Of a stretch of DNA of 64,000 nucleotides, positions 51,575 to 60,138 are shown one piece after another (within the stretch, counting starts at the first letter, position 1; every line of letters begins with the position of its first letter). The notes below the pieces were generated by a model, which was not told the DNA's origin, did not search any database, and saw only the letters and a program-made list of their open reading frames with translations. Position numbers and translations under genes: made by a program. Origin of the DNA: Bacteroidota bacterium (GTDB lineage Bacteria; Bacteroidota; Bacteroidia; CAILMK01; JACPUW01); contig JACPUW010000007.1 of the NCBI GenBank assembly GCA_016192035.1, positions 62,001 through 126,000 on the forward strand. The letters are read 5' to 3'.

Positions 51575-52429
51575 TTATTCACAGCAACCGCTATTGGGCG
51601 AGCAGGTACCTGCGGGCTTACTGCCCCTAACCGTGATGCTCTCTATAGGGCTACCCGTCTTATGGTATGTCACTATCTCATCTGGGCTAAGGTATTGTGC
51701 CAGAATATCGTTTGGTACTACTATGGGCTTGGCCTTCTGCACGGAAACCTGATCAAAACCAGCTTGGATTATGGTGTCCAAATAATCCTGTCGGTGCATG
51801 GCACCACTTACGCAACCCGCGTACATTTCGGCAGCCGACTGTATGGCCGGCGGCAGTTCATTGGTTAAGACAATATCCGAAACACTAAAATGCCCGCCTG
51901 GCTTGAGTATCCTAAACATTTCGGCAAAGGCCTTGGCCTTGTCAGGTACTAGGTTCAGTACGCAGTTGCTTACTACCACATCGGCCATATTGGCGGTCAT
52001 GGGTATCCGTTCTATGTCGCCCAGGCGGAACTCCACGTTCTGGAAACCCAATTTCTGGGCGTTGGCACGGGCTTTTTCTATCATCTCAGGGGTGAAATCA
52101 ATGCCAATCACCCTACCGTCAGGGCCCGCCTCATGTCGCGCCACAAAGCAGTCGTTGCCCGCGCCCGAACCCAGGTCCACCACGGTATGGCCGGGCTGTA
52201 TGCCCGCAAATTGGGTGGGAAGCCCACAGCCCAGGCCTAAATCAGCATCAGATTGATATCCTGATAATTGGCCGTAGTCATCGCTCATGATGTTATATAC
52301 CTCTGTACTGCATGGGCCTGAACCGCAACACGCAGATTGGTTGGTTTCCTTATCGCTTTTGGCTATTTCGGCATATTTGCGCCTTACCATGTCCTTGGTT
52401 TCTTGCGCCGGTGTGTGGGTACTGCTCAT
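51575..52429 (-). CDS. arsM: Arsenite S-adenosylmethyltransferase
   Basis: 284 residues. The Rossmann motif I is VVDLGSGAGNDCFVARHEAG. The three catalytic cysteines of ArsM are recognisable: Cys68 (LGLGCGLP), Cys156 (VSNCVLNLVPDK) and Cys206 (MYAGCVSGAM). An extra N-terminal cluster CCGSGPC (34-40) and the C-terminal SGCCE pair may bind metalloid. It methylates As(III) to volatile or less reactive products. First gene of the arsM-acr3 operon; upstream is a palindromic ArsR-like site. No arsR or arsC is in the window. Confidence 0.95.
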   Translation of the reverse strand: MSSTHTPAQETKDMVRRKYAEIAKSDKETNQSACCGSGPCSTEVYNIMSDDYGQLSGYQSDADLGLGCGLPTQFAGIQPGHTVVDLGSGAGNDCFVARHEAGPDGRVIGIDFTPEMIEKARANAQKLGFQNVEFRLGDIERIPMTANMADVVVSNCVLNLVPDKAKAFAEMFRILKPGGHFSVSDIVLTNELPPAIQSAAEMYAGCVSGAMHRQDYLDTIIQAGFDQVSVQKAKPIVVPNDILAQYLSPDEIVTYHKTGSPIESITVRGSKPAGTCSPNSGCCE

Positions 52430-52460
52430 GTGGTGTGCTCTTTTGTGTCAGATCTATTTC

Positions 52461-52476
52461 ATCGCAATATTACGAT
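52461..52476. promoter_or_regulatory. ArsR-like palindrome upstream of arsM
   Basis: ATCGCAATATTACGAT is a 16-bp palindrome with one mismatched pair (C/T at position 5 of each arm). It lies 32-47 bp before the arsM ATG and overlaps the likely -7 sequence (TAATATTG on the - strand, 7 of 8 match). Size, AT core and place fit an ArsR-family operator; binding by ArsR is inference. Confidence 0.55.
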
Positions 52477-52513
52477 TGAATTGAAAAACGCGAGAGGGGA
52501 GGTGTTTTCTTGA

Positions 52514-53884
52514 TCAAGGGGCTTGCTTTTCAAATAAGTGGAAAGAAACCGTTGGGACATCCACTTTACTGTATCCATCTACCACATTCCGGGCACTAAC
52601 CAAGAAGGGTGAATCAGGGGATGTGGAGAAATCCGCAAGTTGGTATCTCGTGGCATAGGCAAAAATGCTCCAGTGTCCTGCGAGATCTTTGTCAATACCA
52701 ATTCGTACGCTCTTAGTGTGTTGTGAAATGACTTGAAGGTCGGTAATCAGGTGCTTATCCCTAGTATAGTTGCCATAATTCCAAATTCCTAAACCAATGC
52801 CTATCAATATCATAACCCATCCAAGGGGGGCTAAGATAAAGTGCAGTTTGTTATCCAAAGTGCTTTTTGGGAGTTGAAGCGAAGGGCTAAGTGCATGAAC
52901 CACTAGGAGGATATAAAAGGGGAAACTTGGTACCGTATAATACACATGTTGTTTCTTGAAAAGCGCAAATGGAAGAGAAAAAAGTAAAGCTGTTAAGAGC
53001 AATACAGCGGTAGTTCGGGTAAAAGTCAATTTTTTCCTAAACAACACCCCTAAAAGAAGTCCAATCCCTAGGGGAACAATAAGTTCACCCAATAGTTTAA
53101 GCACAATGGTAAAATGCCCCAACCAAAAAGAACCTGAAGGGACATAGTTTATGGTGCCTAACACTTGTGCCGCGAAGAAATCAGCAATGCATTGGTTTGA
53201 TGGATTATACAGTATCAGTCCTGCTATACCCAGCCCGAAATAAGAACAGGCTATTGCGGCATCTGACAAACCCTTTCTTATGCCATATGATGGACTAAAG
53301 GCCAAAGGCAAGGCCAAGATTCCCAAGGCAACAGGCCCTTTTGTTAAAAAGGTTGCAAACGCCAAAGCACCAATGACCGGAAGATGCCATAAGCGGTTAA
53401 TGCCCAATGACATATTGTATAGGAGAAGAAAGGTTGTAAGCACCAATGGTAAGAGAAGGGATTCAATCATGTTATTGGCAAATACCCAATTGAACCGAGG
53501 GGTGATTAAAAGAAGTAGTGTGCCAAACCAAGCTGCGCGGTGGCCTATTATTATGGAAATTAGTAAATTAAATAGATACAAAGTGAGTAACAATAACAAC
53601 AAGCAAAAAACCCGTTCAACAAAGTGGCTTGTCCCAAATACGCGAAACGCATAGGATTCCAACCACATGAAGAGAGGGAGTTGCCCCTTAAAGACCCCAG
53701 CATTCAGTCCATCATACCAAAGGGACCAAGTTGAACCTATTCCTTTTGATAAGTTTTGGCTTATGGCACCATAAATAAGGCCGTCCAGAAACATTCCTTT
53801 ACAAAACAGTTGAGGTAGGTGAATAAGGGATGCTACCCCAAGTAAAAATTCAATAGGAAGATGGGAACCTGTTTTTGTGGCCAT
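52514..53884 (-). CDS. GT39-like membrane glycosyltransferase
   Basis: 456 residues from ATG 53884 (the frame extends to a TTG two codons earlier). About ten or more hydrophobic helices. The N-terminal luminal loop has FLDGLIYGAISQNLSKGIGS (an acidic residue in the first loop, as in ArnT/PMT family enzymes), then FKGQLPLFMWLESYAFRVFG; ITPRFNWVFANNMIESLLLP follows later. These enzymes transfer sugars from polyprenyl-phosphate donors to envelope targets. It is the last gene of a three-gene set on the - strand, 6 bp after the GH16 gene. Base composition is AT-richer than the flanks. Confidence 0.82.
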   Translation of the reverse strand: MATKTGSHLPIEFLLGVASLIHLPQLFCKGMFLDGLIYGAISQNLSKGIGSTWSLWYDGLNAGVFKGQLPLFMWLESYAFRVFGTSHFVERVFCLLLLLLTLYLFNLLISIIIGHRAAWFGTLLLLITPRFNWVFANNMIESLLLPLVLTTFLLLYNMSLGINRLWHLPVIGALAFATFLTKGPVALGILALPLAFSPSYGIRKGLSDAAIACSYFGLGIAGLILYNPSNQCIADFFAAQVLGTINYVPSGSFWLGHFTIVLKLLGELIVPLGIGLLLGVLFRKKLTFTRTTAVLLLTALLFSLPFALFKKQHVYYTVPSFPFYILLVVHALSPSLQLPKSTLDNKLHFILAPLGWVMILIGIGLGIWNYGNYTRDKHLITDLQVISQHTKSVRIGIDKDLAGHWSIFAYATRYQLADFSTSPDSPFLVSARNVVDGYSKVDVPTVSFHLFEKQAP

Positions 53885-53890
53885 GGGCAA

Positions 53891-54670
53891 TTAGCGTTCT
53901 ACTCTTTGATAAACCCTCACGTAATCTATTTCAAAATAGGCTGGCAATACCGTATGTTCATCGGCATAGCCCGCAAAATCGCCGCCCAGGGCATGGGAAA
54001 TGAGCAAATACATGGGTTCTTGTGGTATATTGTTGGTGGATGTAAACAACAGGTTTCCGTTCAGGTACCACTTTATGCCTGCAGGATCCCATTCCATGGC
54101 AAAGACATTAAAAGTGGATGACAAGTCATGCGTGGTATGAAACCTTGTTTCCATTCCATGTTCGCCATTCTTATCAAGAAAGTGGTTGGAAGTTCTTAAG
54201 TTATTTGGGTCACGTCCTAGTACTTCAAAAATGTCGATTTCAGGTGGCCATCCTGTATGGGCCATCATCCAAAATGCCGAATTAAATCCATGGCCAAAAG
54301 CGGTTTTTGCCCGCATTTCAAAGTAGCCATATTGTTGGGAAAATGAATTTCTGGAGTATAAATGCCCTGATACATAGTGAAATTGCTGTGTGGTCATGGA
54401 CCAATCGGGCAAAAAAACCTTCGCCATGGTATCCCGTCTTTCACATCGTATTCGCAATATCCCATTATCTACTTCAAAGACATCGTCCACCATATAGCAT
54501 TGGTTGTCCTCCGAAGCATGTTGGCCCCAACTAAAATTTGGAGACCATGTGGTAAAGTCCACACTCTTACCATTGAATTCTTCGCTAAAAGTGAGCTCCC
54601 ATTCATCATTGTGGTGCTTGCATGAGGAACAAGCCAAAAGAAAAACCCATGCATAAAAATGTTTATGCAT
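53891..54670 (-). CDS. GH16 family glycosidase lipoprotein (beta-glucanase-like)
   Basis: 259 residues. Signal peptide with lipobox FLLAC (Cys14). The GH16 jelly-roll shows WELTFSEEFNGKSVDFTTWS at the N-terminus, GYFEMRAKTAFGHGFNSAFW, and the catalytic motif EIDIFE with Glu144 (nucleophile), Asp146 and Glu149 (acid/base). YVRVYQ ends the fold. It probably hydrolyses beta-1,3 or beta-1,3-1,4 glucans at the cell surface; substrate is not certain. It overlaps the 3' end of the upstream OMP gene by 8 bp and is followed by a GT39 gene, so the three are one operon. Confidence 0.93.
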   Translation of the reverse strand: MHKHFYAWVFLLACSSCKHHNDEWELTFSEEFNGKSVDFTTWSPNFSWGQHASEDNQCYMVDDVFEVDNGILRIRCERRDTMAKVFLPDWSMTTQQFHYVSGHLYSRNSFSQQYGYFEMRAKTAFGHGFNSAFWMMAHTGWPPEIDIFEVLGRDPNNLRTSNHFLDKNGEHGMETRFHTTHDLSSTFNVFAMEWDPAGIKWYLNGNLLFTSTNNIPQEPMYLLISHALGGDFAGYADEHTVLPAYFEIDYVRVYQRVER

Positions 54671-55292
54671 TGTTTTTGAATAATATATATCGAAATGTAA
54701 ACAGCAACATGCCTTTTGCCCTACTCCTTGTTAGCAACGGACCACTGGTATATTGGGTTTTATGGCCATTCACTAAGTCTCCCCATACACTAACCGTATA
54801 AGAATAGAACTCAACGCCCAAAAGTGTTTCGGTATCCAAGCAAAACCTGTTAAACTGCATTGTAAAGCCCATGGATGGCAATATGTTAAGAAATCGATAT
54901 GCTCCCCTATAATTATGGGTTATCGTAGTGCTATTTGGCAAGTGCTCTAGTACTGTCCATGATTCTCGCTTACTTGTTAATAGCGCTGAAATACCAAAAT
55001 ATGAACGAGTATGCTTGCCGGAAAGGGCATAGTATCTAAAGCCTGCCATGGCTCCAGTGCTTGCTTGGCCATTAATGGTGGGTATGGGGGTAACAAATGC
55101 TGTATGTAGCTGGTAATTATTTCTTTCGGCAAAAATCCCAAAGCCAGTGGTAGGGTTAATTCCAAAGGCACCGGTCAAATCCACTTTGGCATAAGAAGTA
55201 ACCCCGAAATGCATTATTGGGCTTTGACCTGAGGCGTAAACATAAGATAAACAAATACATATAATTGACAGGGAAAACTTGGTGTTCACCAT
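54663..55292 (-). CDS. Outer-membrane-like beta-strand protein, unknown function
   Basis: 209 residues. Signal peptide FSLSIICICLSYVYASGQ, then alternating aromatic strands (YQLHTAFVTPIP, GAMAGFRYYALSG, YFGISALLTSK) and a C-terminal strand GMLLFTFRYILFKNNA ending without the classical terminal Phe. The pattern fits a small outer-membrane beta-barrel or periplasmic beta-protein. No named family recognised. It is the first gene of the OMP-GH16-GT39 operon, overlapping GH16 by 8 bp. A -7 element lies 14 nt before the ATG. Confidence 0.65.
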   Translation of the reverse strand: MVNTKFSLSIICICLSYVYASGQSPIMHFGVTSYAKVDLTGAFGINPTTGFGIFAERNNYQLHTAFVTPIPTINGQASTGAMAGFRYYALSGKHTRSYFGISALLTSKRESWTVLEHLPNSTTITHNYRGAYRFLNILPSMGFTMQFNRFCLDTETLLGVEFYSYTVSVWGDLVNGHKTQYTSGPLLTRSRAKGMLLFTFRYILFKNNA

Positions 55293-55306
55293 TTGGCTTT
55301 GGTTGT

Positions 55307-55314
55307 CAAAAGTA
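55307..55314 (-). promoter_or_regulatory. -7 promoter element TACTTTTG (- strand)
   Basis: Exact TAnnTTTG match on the - strand, 14 nt before ATG 55292, promoter of the OMP-GH16-GT39 set. Confidence 0.5.
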
Positions 55315-55372
55315 AATAGTGTCCATCGAACCTTAGAAAAGCATATTTGTTAATCAAAGCCATTTTACTACC

Positions 55373-56383
55373 ATGAGCACAGGCATAAAGTATATCAAGC
55401 CGTTGGGCTTTCCTTGGGTTACCCAAGACCCCTTTCTTTTTTGCGTACACCACCTGGACCACTACCCTGAGGGCAACGCCGAAATGGGGCCAAAAACACC
55501 CCTGCATGGCCGCCATTTGGGCAACGACTTTACCCTAAAGGATGGCTTTAGGATGTACCACGGTAAAAAGGTGCCGGGTTTTCCGGCCCACCCGCACAGG
55601 GGGTTTGAAACCATCACCATTGTGGAACAAGGTTTTGTGGACCATAGCGATTCGCTCGGGGCTACCGCTAGGTTTGCAAAAGGCGATGTGCAGTGGATGA
55701 CTGCCGGTAGCGGCATCCAGCACAGTGAAATGTTCCCTCTTGTTCACCAGGATAAACCCAATACTTTGGAAATTTTCCAGATTTGGCTCAACCTGCCGGC
55801 ACGGTCCAAATTGGTGAAACCCCATTTTAAAATGCTTTGGTCTGACACCCTTGCCGTTATAGCCGATGGCAGGCCTGGGCCCGAGGTACGCATTGTGGCC
55901 ATAGCCGGAAGCCACTATGGATATGGTGGCCAAGTGCATTCTCGCACCAGTTGGGCAGCCGACCCCATAAACCATGTAGCGGTGTTTAGGGTGGACATGC
56001 AGCCCGGGGCGGCCTTTTCACTGCCCCCGGCCCCGGTGGGGGTAAACCGCAGCGTGTATGTCTATGACCAAGACCTGGAAATAAATGGTGCCCTCATAGC
56101 CAGTGAGCATGTGGCCGAAATGGAAGCGGGGGTGGTAACCCGCATGAAATGTGGTAGTAAGGGGGCTAAGCTGCTGGTGCTGCAAGGTAGGCCCATTGGT
56201 GAACCAGTGGTGCAGTACGGGCCTTTTGTCATGAACTCCGAAAGGGAAATTGAAGAGGCTTACCGCGATTTTGAAAAGACCCAGTGGGGCGGCTGGCCAT
56301 GGCCAAGCCCCGATCCGGTACACGACCGAAACCGTGGGCGGTTTGCCGTCTATCCCGATGGACGGGTGGATACGCCCGATTAA
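55373..56383 (+). CDS. Pirin-family protein
   Basis: 336 residues, a bicupin. The N-terminal cupin has FPAHPHRGFETITIVEQGF and later TAGSGIQHSEMFP, supplying the metal-binding His and Glu residues of pirin. The C-terminal cupin is AVFRVDMQPGAAFSLPPAPV with less conserved ligands. Some pirins are quercetin dioxygenases and others regulate metabolic enzymes (for example pyruvate dehydrogenase E1 in Serratia); here the role is unknown. The gene lies alone, divergent from the OMP operon. An intact start ATG is at 55373. Confidence 0.93.
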   Translation: MSTGIKYIKPLGFPWVTQDPFLFCVHHLDHYPEGNAEMGPKTPLHGRHLGNDFTLKDGFRMYHGKKVPGFPAHPHRGFETITIVEQGFVDHSDSLGATARFAKGDVQWMTAGSGIQHSEMFPLVHQDKPNTLEIFQIWLNLPARSKLVKPHFKMLWSDTLAVIADGRPGPEVRIVAIAGSHYGYGGQVHSRTSWAADPINHVAVFRVDMQPGAAFSLPPAPVGVNRSVYVYDQDLEINGALIASEHVAEMEAGVVTRMKCGSKGAKLLVLQGRPIGEPVVQYGPFVMNSEREIEEAYRDFEKTQWGGWPWPSPDPVHDRNRGRFAVYPDGRVDTPD

Positions 56384-56528
56384 GGGCCTGCCCCGGTGAG
56401 TTGTTGACAGGACGCTTGTGCCATGCAGGCTTTTAGCCATGTTTGGCTTGCCTTTTGGCAACGGCCCAGTGGGGGCTAGACCTGCCATAGGGCGGGATAA
56501 TTACTTCAAATACAGGTGGAAGGGCCCA

Positions 56529-56813
56529 CTATACAAATTCTATGGAGTGTACCCGGTGTATGGGTATATGGCGGTCGCCCTTGAGCAGGATGTTGCGCTC
56601 CGTGACCCCCCATATGGTGGTGTTCACCAATTTCATCCCGTGGTCGTCCTCAAATACGATCTTCACTTTAAACTTATCCAAATTGCCCAGGGTAAGCGCT
56701 TTTTCCAACATTTCATGCCGCTTGGCCTTTTGCGTTTTTTCGGCCAGCACCTCCTCACGTGGAAACTTTAGGTTTTCCACTTGTTCCTTTTGTACCTGCT
56801 CTATGGTTTCCAT
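56529..56813 (-). CDS. Conserved small hypothetical protein, 94 aa
   Basis: 94 residues with an N-terminal coiled helix (IEQVQKEQVENLKFPREEVL, KTQKAKRHEMLEKALTLGNL) and a C-terminal beta hairpin (KFKVKIVFEDDHGMKLVNTT, IWGVTERNILLKGDRHIPIH). I recall near-identical small proteins in many Bacteroidota genomes, none with a known role. It is the last gene after menC, 81 bp downstream on the same strand. Ribosome- or RNA-binding is one possibility but cannot be supported. Confidence 0.75.
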   Translation of the reverse strand: METIEQVQKEQVENLKFPREEVLAEKTQKAKRHEMLEKALTLGNLDKFKVKIVFEDDHGMKLVNTTIWGVTERNILLKGDRHIPIHRVHSIEFV

Positions 56814-56894
56814 TTCTATTTCGGTTTATGGTGTAGCTGCTTGGAAGCCTAACAAACATACAGCAATTACTGCGGTATAGCGCCTGAAATCCTG

Positions 56895-57962
56895 TTAAAT
56901 GTCAAGTACCGACAAATCCCAGTCGCGGTCGTGGTCGTACTTTAGGAATCCCTGTTCCAGTACCAGCGGCGATTTGATATTGTTTTTGTACAGTTTTCCC
57001 GTGCCCAAGCCCTGCGGCCTGGTCAGGTCCATGTCGCTCACCCACTGGGCTATGGCGTTAAGCCCTATGTTGCTCTCCAGGGCTGAGGTCACCCAGTATC
57101 CTATGTGGTATTTGTCAGCAAGTTCCATCCATTCCTCACTTAATCCAAAGCCCCCCAGCAACGACGGTTTGATAATGATGTACTGCGGGCGGATGGTGGA
57201 GAGCATGAGTTCCTTCTGTTCTGGGTCTTGTATGCCTATAAGTTCCTCGTCCAGCGCAATGTCTATCGGCGATTCGGCCACCAGTTTGGCCATGGCATCC
57301 CACTGGCCGGTAGCTATGGGCTGTTCTATGGAGTGTATGCCGTATTCGGCAAGTTCATGCAGCCGCAAAAGGGCTTCATCAGCACGGTAAGCCCCATTGG
57401 CATCCAGGCGGATTTCTATTTCTGCCGGGCTGTGCTTGGAACGGATGTACTTGATAAGCGCCAGTTCTTCCACAAAATCCAACGAACCTATTTTCAGCTT
57501 CACTACCTTGTAGTCTTGGGCCAGTAAATCATCTATTTGCTCGGTCATTTCGGCCACGCTGCCCATCCATACCAATCCGTTTATGGCTATGTCACGCTCG
57601 CCGTGAAAAAACTCATTCTCTTCAAAATAGCACCGCTTTCCACCGTTTTCCAAGTCCATGATGGCCATTTCTAGCCCAAACTCTATGCTTGGATAGGCAT
57701 CAAAATCAAAATCCACATCGGCACTGCCGGCCTCATTGATCTTGGTGCAGAGCAGCGCTAGTTGCGACTCAAAATCCGCTGCATTGTCTATGCTGAGCCC
57801 TTCTATAAAAGAACACTCGCCCACTCCCATCAAATCGGGCTCGCGGTCACTGCGCAGCAGCAGGTAATAGGTGTTCTTGTGGGTTAGGGTGGCGCGGGAG
57901 GTGTTGGCGGGTTGTTTAAATACGAGGTTGTGTTTCACAAACTCTGCAGTAAAACTTTCCAT
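56895..57962 (-). CDS. menC: o-Succinylbenzoate synthase
   Basis: 355 residues of the enolase superfamily, muconate-lactonizing subgroup. The base Lys is in VVKLKIGSLDF; the metal ligands are in RLDANGAYRADEALLRLHEL, SIEQPIATGQW and IALDEELIGI, and the second Lys in YIIIKPSLLGGFGLSEEW. It dehydrates SHCHC to o-succinylbenzoate in menaquinone synthesis. It is directly downstream of menA (24 bp), which supports the menC call over other superfamily members. ATG 57962. Confidence 0.93.
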   Translation of the reverse strand: MESFTAEFVKHNLVFKQPANTSRATLTHKNTYYLLLRSDREPDLMGVGECSFIEGLSIDNAADFESQLALLCTKINEAGSADVDFDFDAYPSIEFGLEMAIMDLENGGKRCYFEENEFFHGERDIAINGLVWMGSVAEMTEQIDDLLAQDYKVVKLKIGSLDFVEELALIKYIRSKHSPAEIEIRLDANGAYRADEALLRLHELAEYGIHSIEQPIATGQWDAMAKLVAESPIDIALDEELIGIQDPEQKELMLSTIRPQYIIIKPSLLGGFGLSEEWMELADKYHIGYWVTSALESNIGLNAIAQWVSDMDLTRPQGLGTGKLYKNNIKSPLVLEQGFLKYDHDRDWDLSVLDI

Positions 57963-57986
57963 GACAGGGTGTTGCGGTGTGTGGTT

Positions 57987-58898
57987 CTAAATGTGTGATA
58001 GGTGTAGTGCAGTTCCAATACTTAGTGCGCATGCGGCACTGACAAGGGAAAGTTCCTTTAGCTGGAGGTTGAATGCCGCCGGTTCAGAAGTCCTTATCAC
58101 TTTTATACAGTGCCTTACAAGCAAAGTTAGCGGAGTCAAAAATAGGTATTGGGCCAAACTATCAAAATTAATTAATCCATAGGCCAAGAAAATACCGCCC
58201 CCGGCCAATACCAATATGCTGTGGTACACCTTGCTCAGCCCAGGGCCCAGCCGTACGGCAAGGGTCATTTTTCCACATGCGCGGTCGTTGTCCACGTCGC
58301 GCATATTGTTGAGATTGAGTACTCCCGTGGCCAGGCTTCCAAACCCCAGGCCCAAGGCCAGGGCAGGCCAATCCACTCTACCGGTTTGCAGCAAATAGGC
58401 ACCGGTTACCGCCAGCGGGCCAAAAAAGAACATTACCGACAAATCGCCCAGGCCCTGGTAGCCGTAGGGCTTTTTAGAGGCCGTGTAGCCATAGGCGGCG
58501 GCTATACTGGCCAGGCCTAGGCCGAGCATGGCGGCCAATACCCACACTGACAATGCCTCACGCGCTGACCACAATAGCCATAAACCGGTCAAAAATGCCA
58601 GCCCCCCCAGGAGCCAAAGGGCGTATTTTACCTGAGCCGGTTGTAGGCGGCCGCTTTGCAGCGCACGGGGCGGCCCCAGGCGGTATTGGTTGTCGGCGCC
58701 ATGGCTATAGTCGCCCAGGTCGTTGGCAAGGTTGGAAAATACCTGAAGCAAAAAGGCGGTAGCAATGGATAGTGCCGCAGTGCCCAGGTGTATATCCTGC
58801 CGGTGGGCGGCTATCAGGTTGCCAAGTGCCAGTCCACTAAGCGCCAGCGGCAGGGTGCGCGGGCGGGCTGCCCAGATCCAATCGCCCATGACGGCCAT
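57987..58898 (-). CDS. menA: 1,4-dihydroxy-2-naphthoate prenyltransferase
   Basis: 303 residues with about eight membrane helices of the UbiA superfamily. The first Asp-rich motif is NLANDLGDYSHGADN (NDxxD type), and the second is NNMRDVDNDRACGKMTLAV. It prenylates DHNA to demethylmenaquinone. The gene precedes menC (24-bp gap) and follows pdhB (46 bp). The N-terminus WIWAARPRTLPLALSGLALG is typical of MenA. M1 and M4 are both possible starts. Confidence 0.94.
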   Translation of the reverse strand: MAVMGDWIWAARPRTLPLALSGLALGNLIAAHRQDIHLGTAALSIATAFLLQVFSNLANDLGDYSHGADNQYRLGPPRALQSGRLQPAQVKYALWLLGGLAFLTGLWLLWSAREALSVWVLAAMLGLGLASIAAAYGYTASKKPYGYQGLGDLSVMFFFGPLAVTGAYLLQTGRVDWPALALGLGFGSLATGVLNLNNMRDVDNDRACGKMTLAVRLGPGLSKVYHSILVLAGGGIFLAYGLINFDSLAQYLFLTPLTLLVRHCIKVIRTSEPAAFNLQLKELSLVSAACALSIGTALHLSHI

Positions 58899-58944
58899 GG
58901 GCTAAGGCAATGATATGGCTAACAACACGATCAAAATATTGGGA

Positions 58945-59931
58945 TTACAGCCTATAAAGGGCCGCTTTGGCCGCTTGCACCACCCGGGCGGGATTGGGCA
59001 GGTAGGCTTCAATCAGGTTGGCGGCATACGGCATGGGCACATCGGCACCATTCACCCGCTTCACTGGGGCATCAAGGTAGTCAAAACCGTGTTTCTGCAC
59101 CTGAAATGCTATCTCTGAAGCTATGGAGCCATATGGCCATGACTCGTCAACCACCACCAGGCGGTTGGTTTTTTTTACCGATTCCACAATGGTTGGGTAG
59201 TCCAATGGGCGTATAGTTCTCAGGTCTATTACTTCGGCATCTATGTGCTCCTTGGCCAGTTCATCGGCGGCGGCATGGGCCACTTTCATCATTTTGTTGA
59301 ATGAAACAATGGTCACATCCTTGCCCTGTCGGGCCATATGGGCTTTTCCTATCGGCAATAGTATTTCACCTTCAGGTACTTCACCTTTGTCGCCGTACAT
59401 CTGTTCCGATTCCATGAAAACCACCGGGTCATCATCCCGTATGGCTGCCTTGAGCAGGGCTTTGGCATCATAGGGGTTGGATGGTGAAATGACCTTGAGC
59501 CCAGGCACGTTGGCATACCAGTTTTCAAAAGTCTGGGAGTGCTGCGCCGCCAATTGGCCTGCCGAACCACTGGGGCCACGGAACACAATGGGACAGCCCA
59601 CCTGCCCGCCCGACATGGAAAGCATTTTGGCAGCGGCATTCACCACTTGGTCTATGGCCAATAAGGCAAAATTCCAGGTCATAAACTCTACTATGGGCCT
59701 TAGGCCGTTCATGGCCGAACCCACCGCCACCCCGGCAAAGCCCAATTCGGCTATGGGGGTGTCTATTACCCGCTTAGGGCCGTATTTGTCAAGCAAGCCC
59801 TTTGATGCCTTGTAGGCCCCGTTGTACTCGGCTACCTCCTCGCCCATGAGATAGACCCGCTCATCGCGCGCCATTTCCTCATCCATTGCCTCTTTTATGG
59901 CATCGCGGTAGGCTATTACTCTTTCGCTCAT
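58945..59931 (-). CDS. pdhB: Pyruvate dehydrogenase E1 component, beta subunit
   Basis: 328 residues of the transketolase-like alpha/beta E1 enzyme. Motifs: VYLMGEEVAEYNGAYKASKG, RVIDTPIAELGFAGVAVGSA and IVFRGPSGSAGQLAAQHSQT, with the acidic residue that activates thiamin diphosphate in GEEVAEY. The C-terminal transketolase domain has VIDLRTIRPLDYPTIVES. It pairs with an E1 alpha subunit encoded elsewhere. It is first in a - strand set with menA, menC and a small gene; a -7 element is 25 nt upstream. Confidence 0.96.
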   Translation of the reverse strand: MSERVIAYRDAIKEAMDEEMARDERVYLMGEEVAEYNGAYKASKGLLDKYGPKRVIDTPIAELGFAGVAVGSAMNGLRPIVEFMTWNFALLAIDQVVNAAAKMLSMSGGQVGCPIVFRGPSGSAGQLAAQHSQTFENWYANVPGLKVISPSNPYDAKALLKAAIRDDDPVVFMESEQMYGDKGEVPEGEILLPIGKAHMARQGKDVTIVSFNKMMKVAHAAADELAKEHIDAEVIDLRTIRPLDYPTIVESVKKTNRLVVVDESWPYGSIASEIAFQVQKHGFDYLDAPVKRVNGADVPMPYAANLIEAYLPNPARVVQAAKAALYRL

Positions 59932-59956
59932 TAGATAGGTGTGGGTTTACAGGGCG

Positions 59957-59964
59957 CAAAAGTA
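59957..59964 (-). promoter_or_regulatory. -7 promoter element TACTTTTG (- strand)
   Basis: Exact TAnnTTTG match on the - strand, 25 nt before the pdhB ATG at 59931. Confidence 0.5.
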
Positions 59965-60138
59965 TTGTTTTTTGGGTGTGGCTTTGGCCAGTCCGCCTCA
60001 GTGGAGTTTGGCTGGAATGTGGGTAATGGTATGTGCCAATATCGGCGTTTTGTGCACCGCTAAGGATATTTGCCCAAACCCCGGCCCGGCGCAAGCCTGT
60101 GGTAGGGACTTGAGTTTAACCGCCATTTTTTTATTCCC

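Noticed and set aside
52509-52518. CTTGATCAAG palindrome, resembling part of an FNR site
   Set aside because: Only 10 bp with no spacer, overlapping the stop of the GT39 gene and not at a promoter-like distance.
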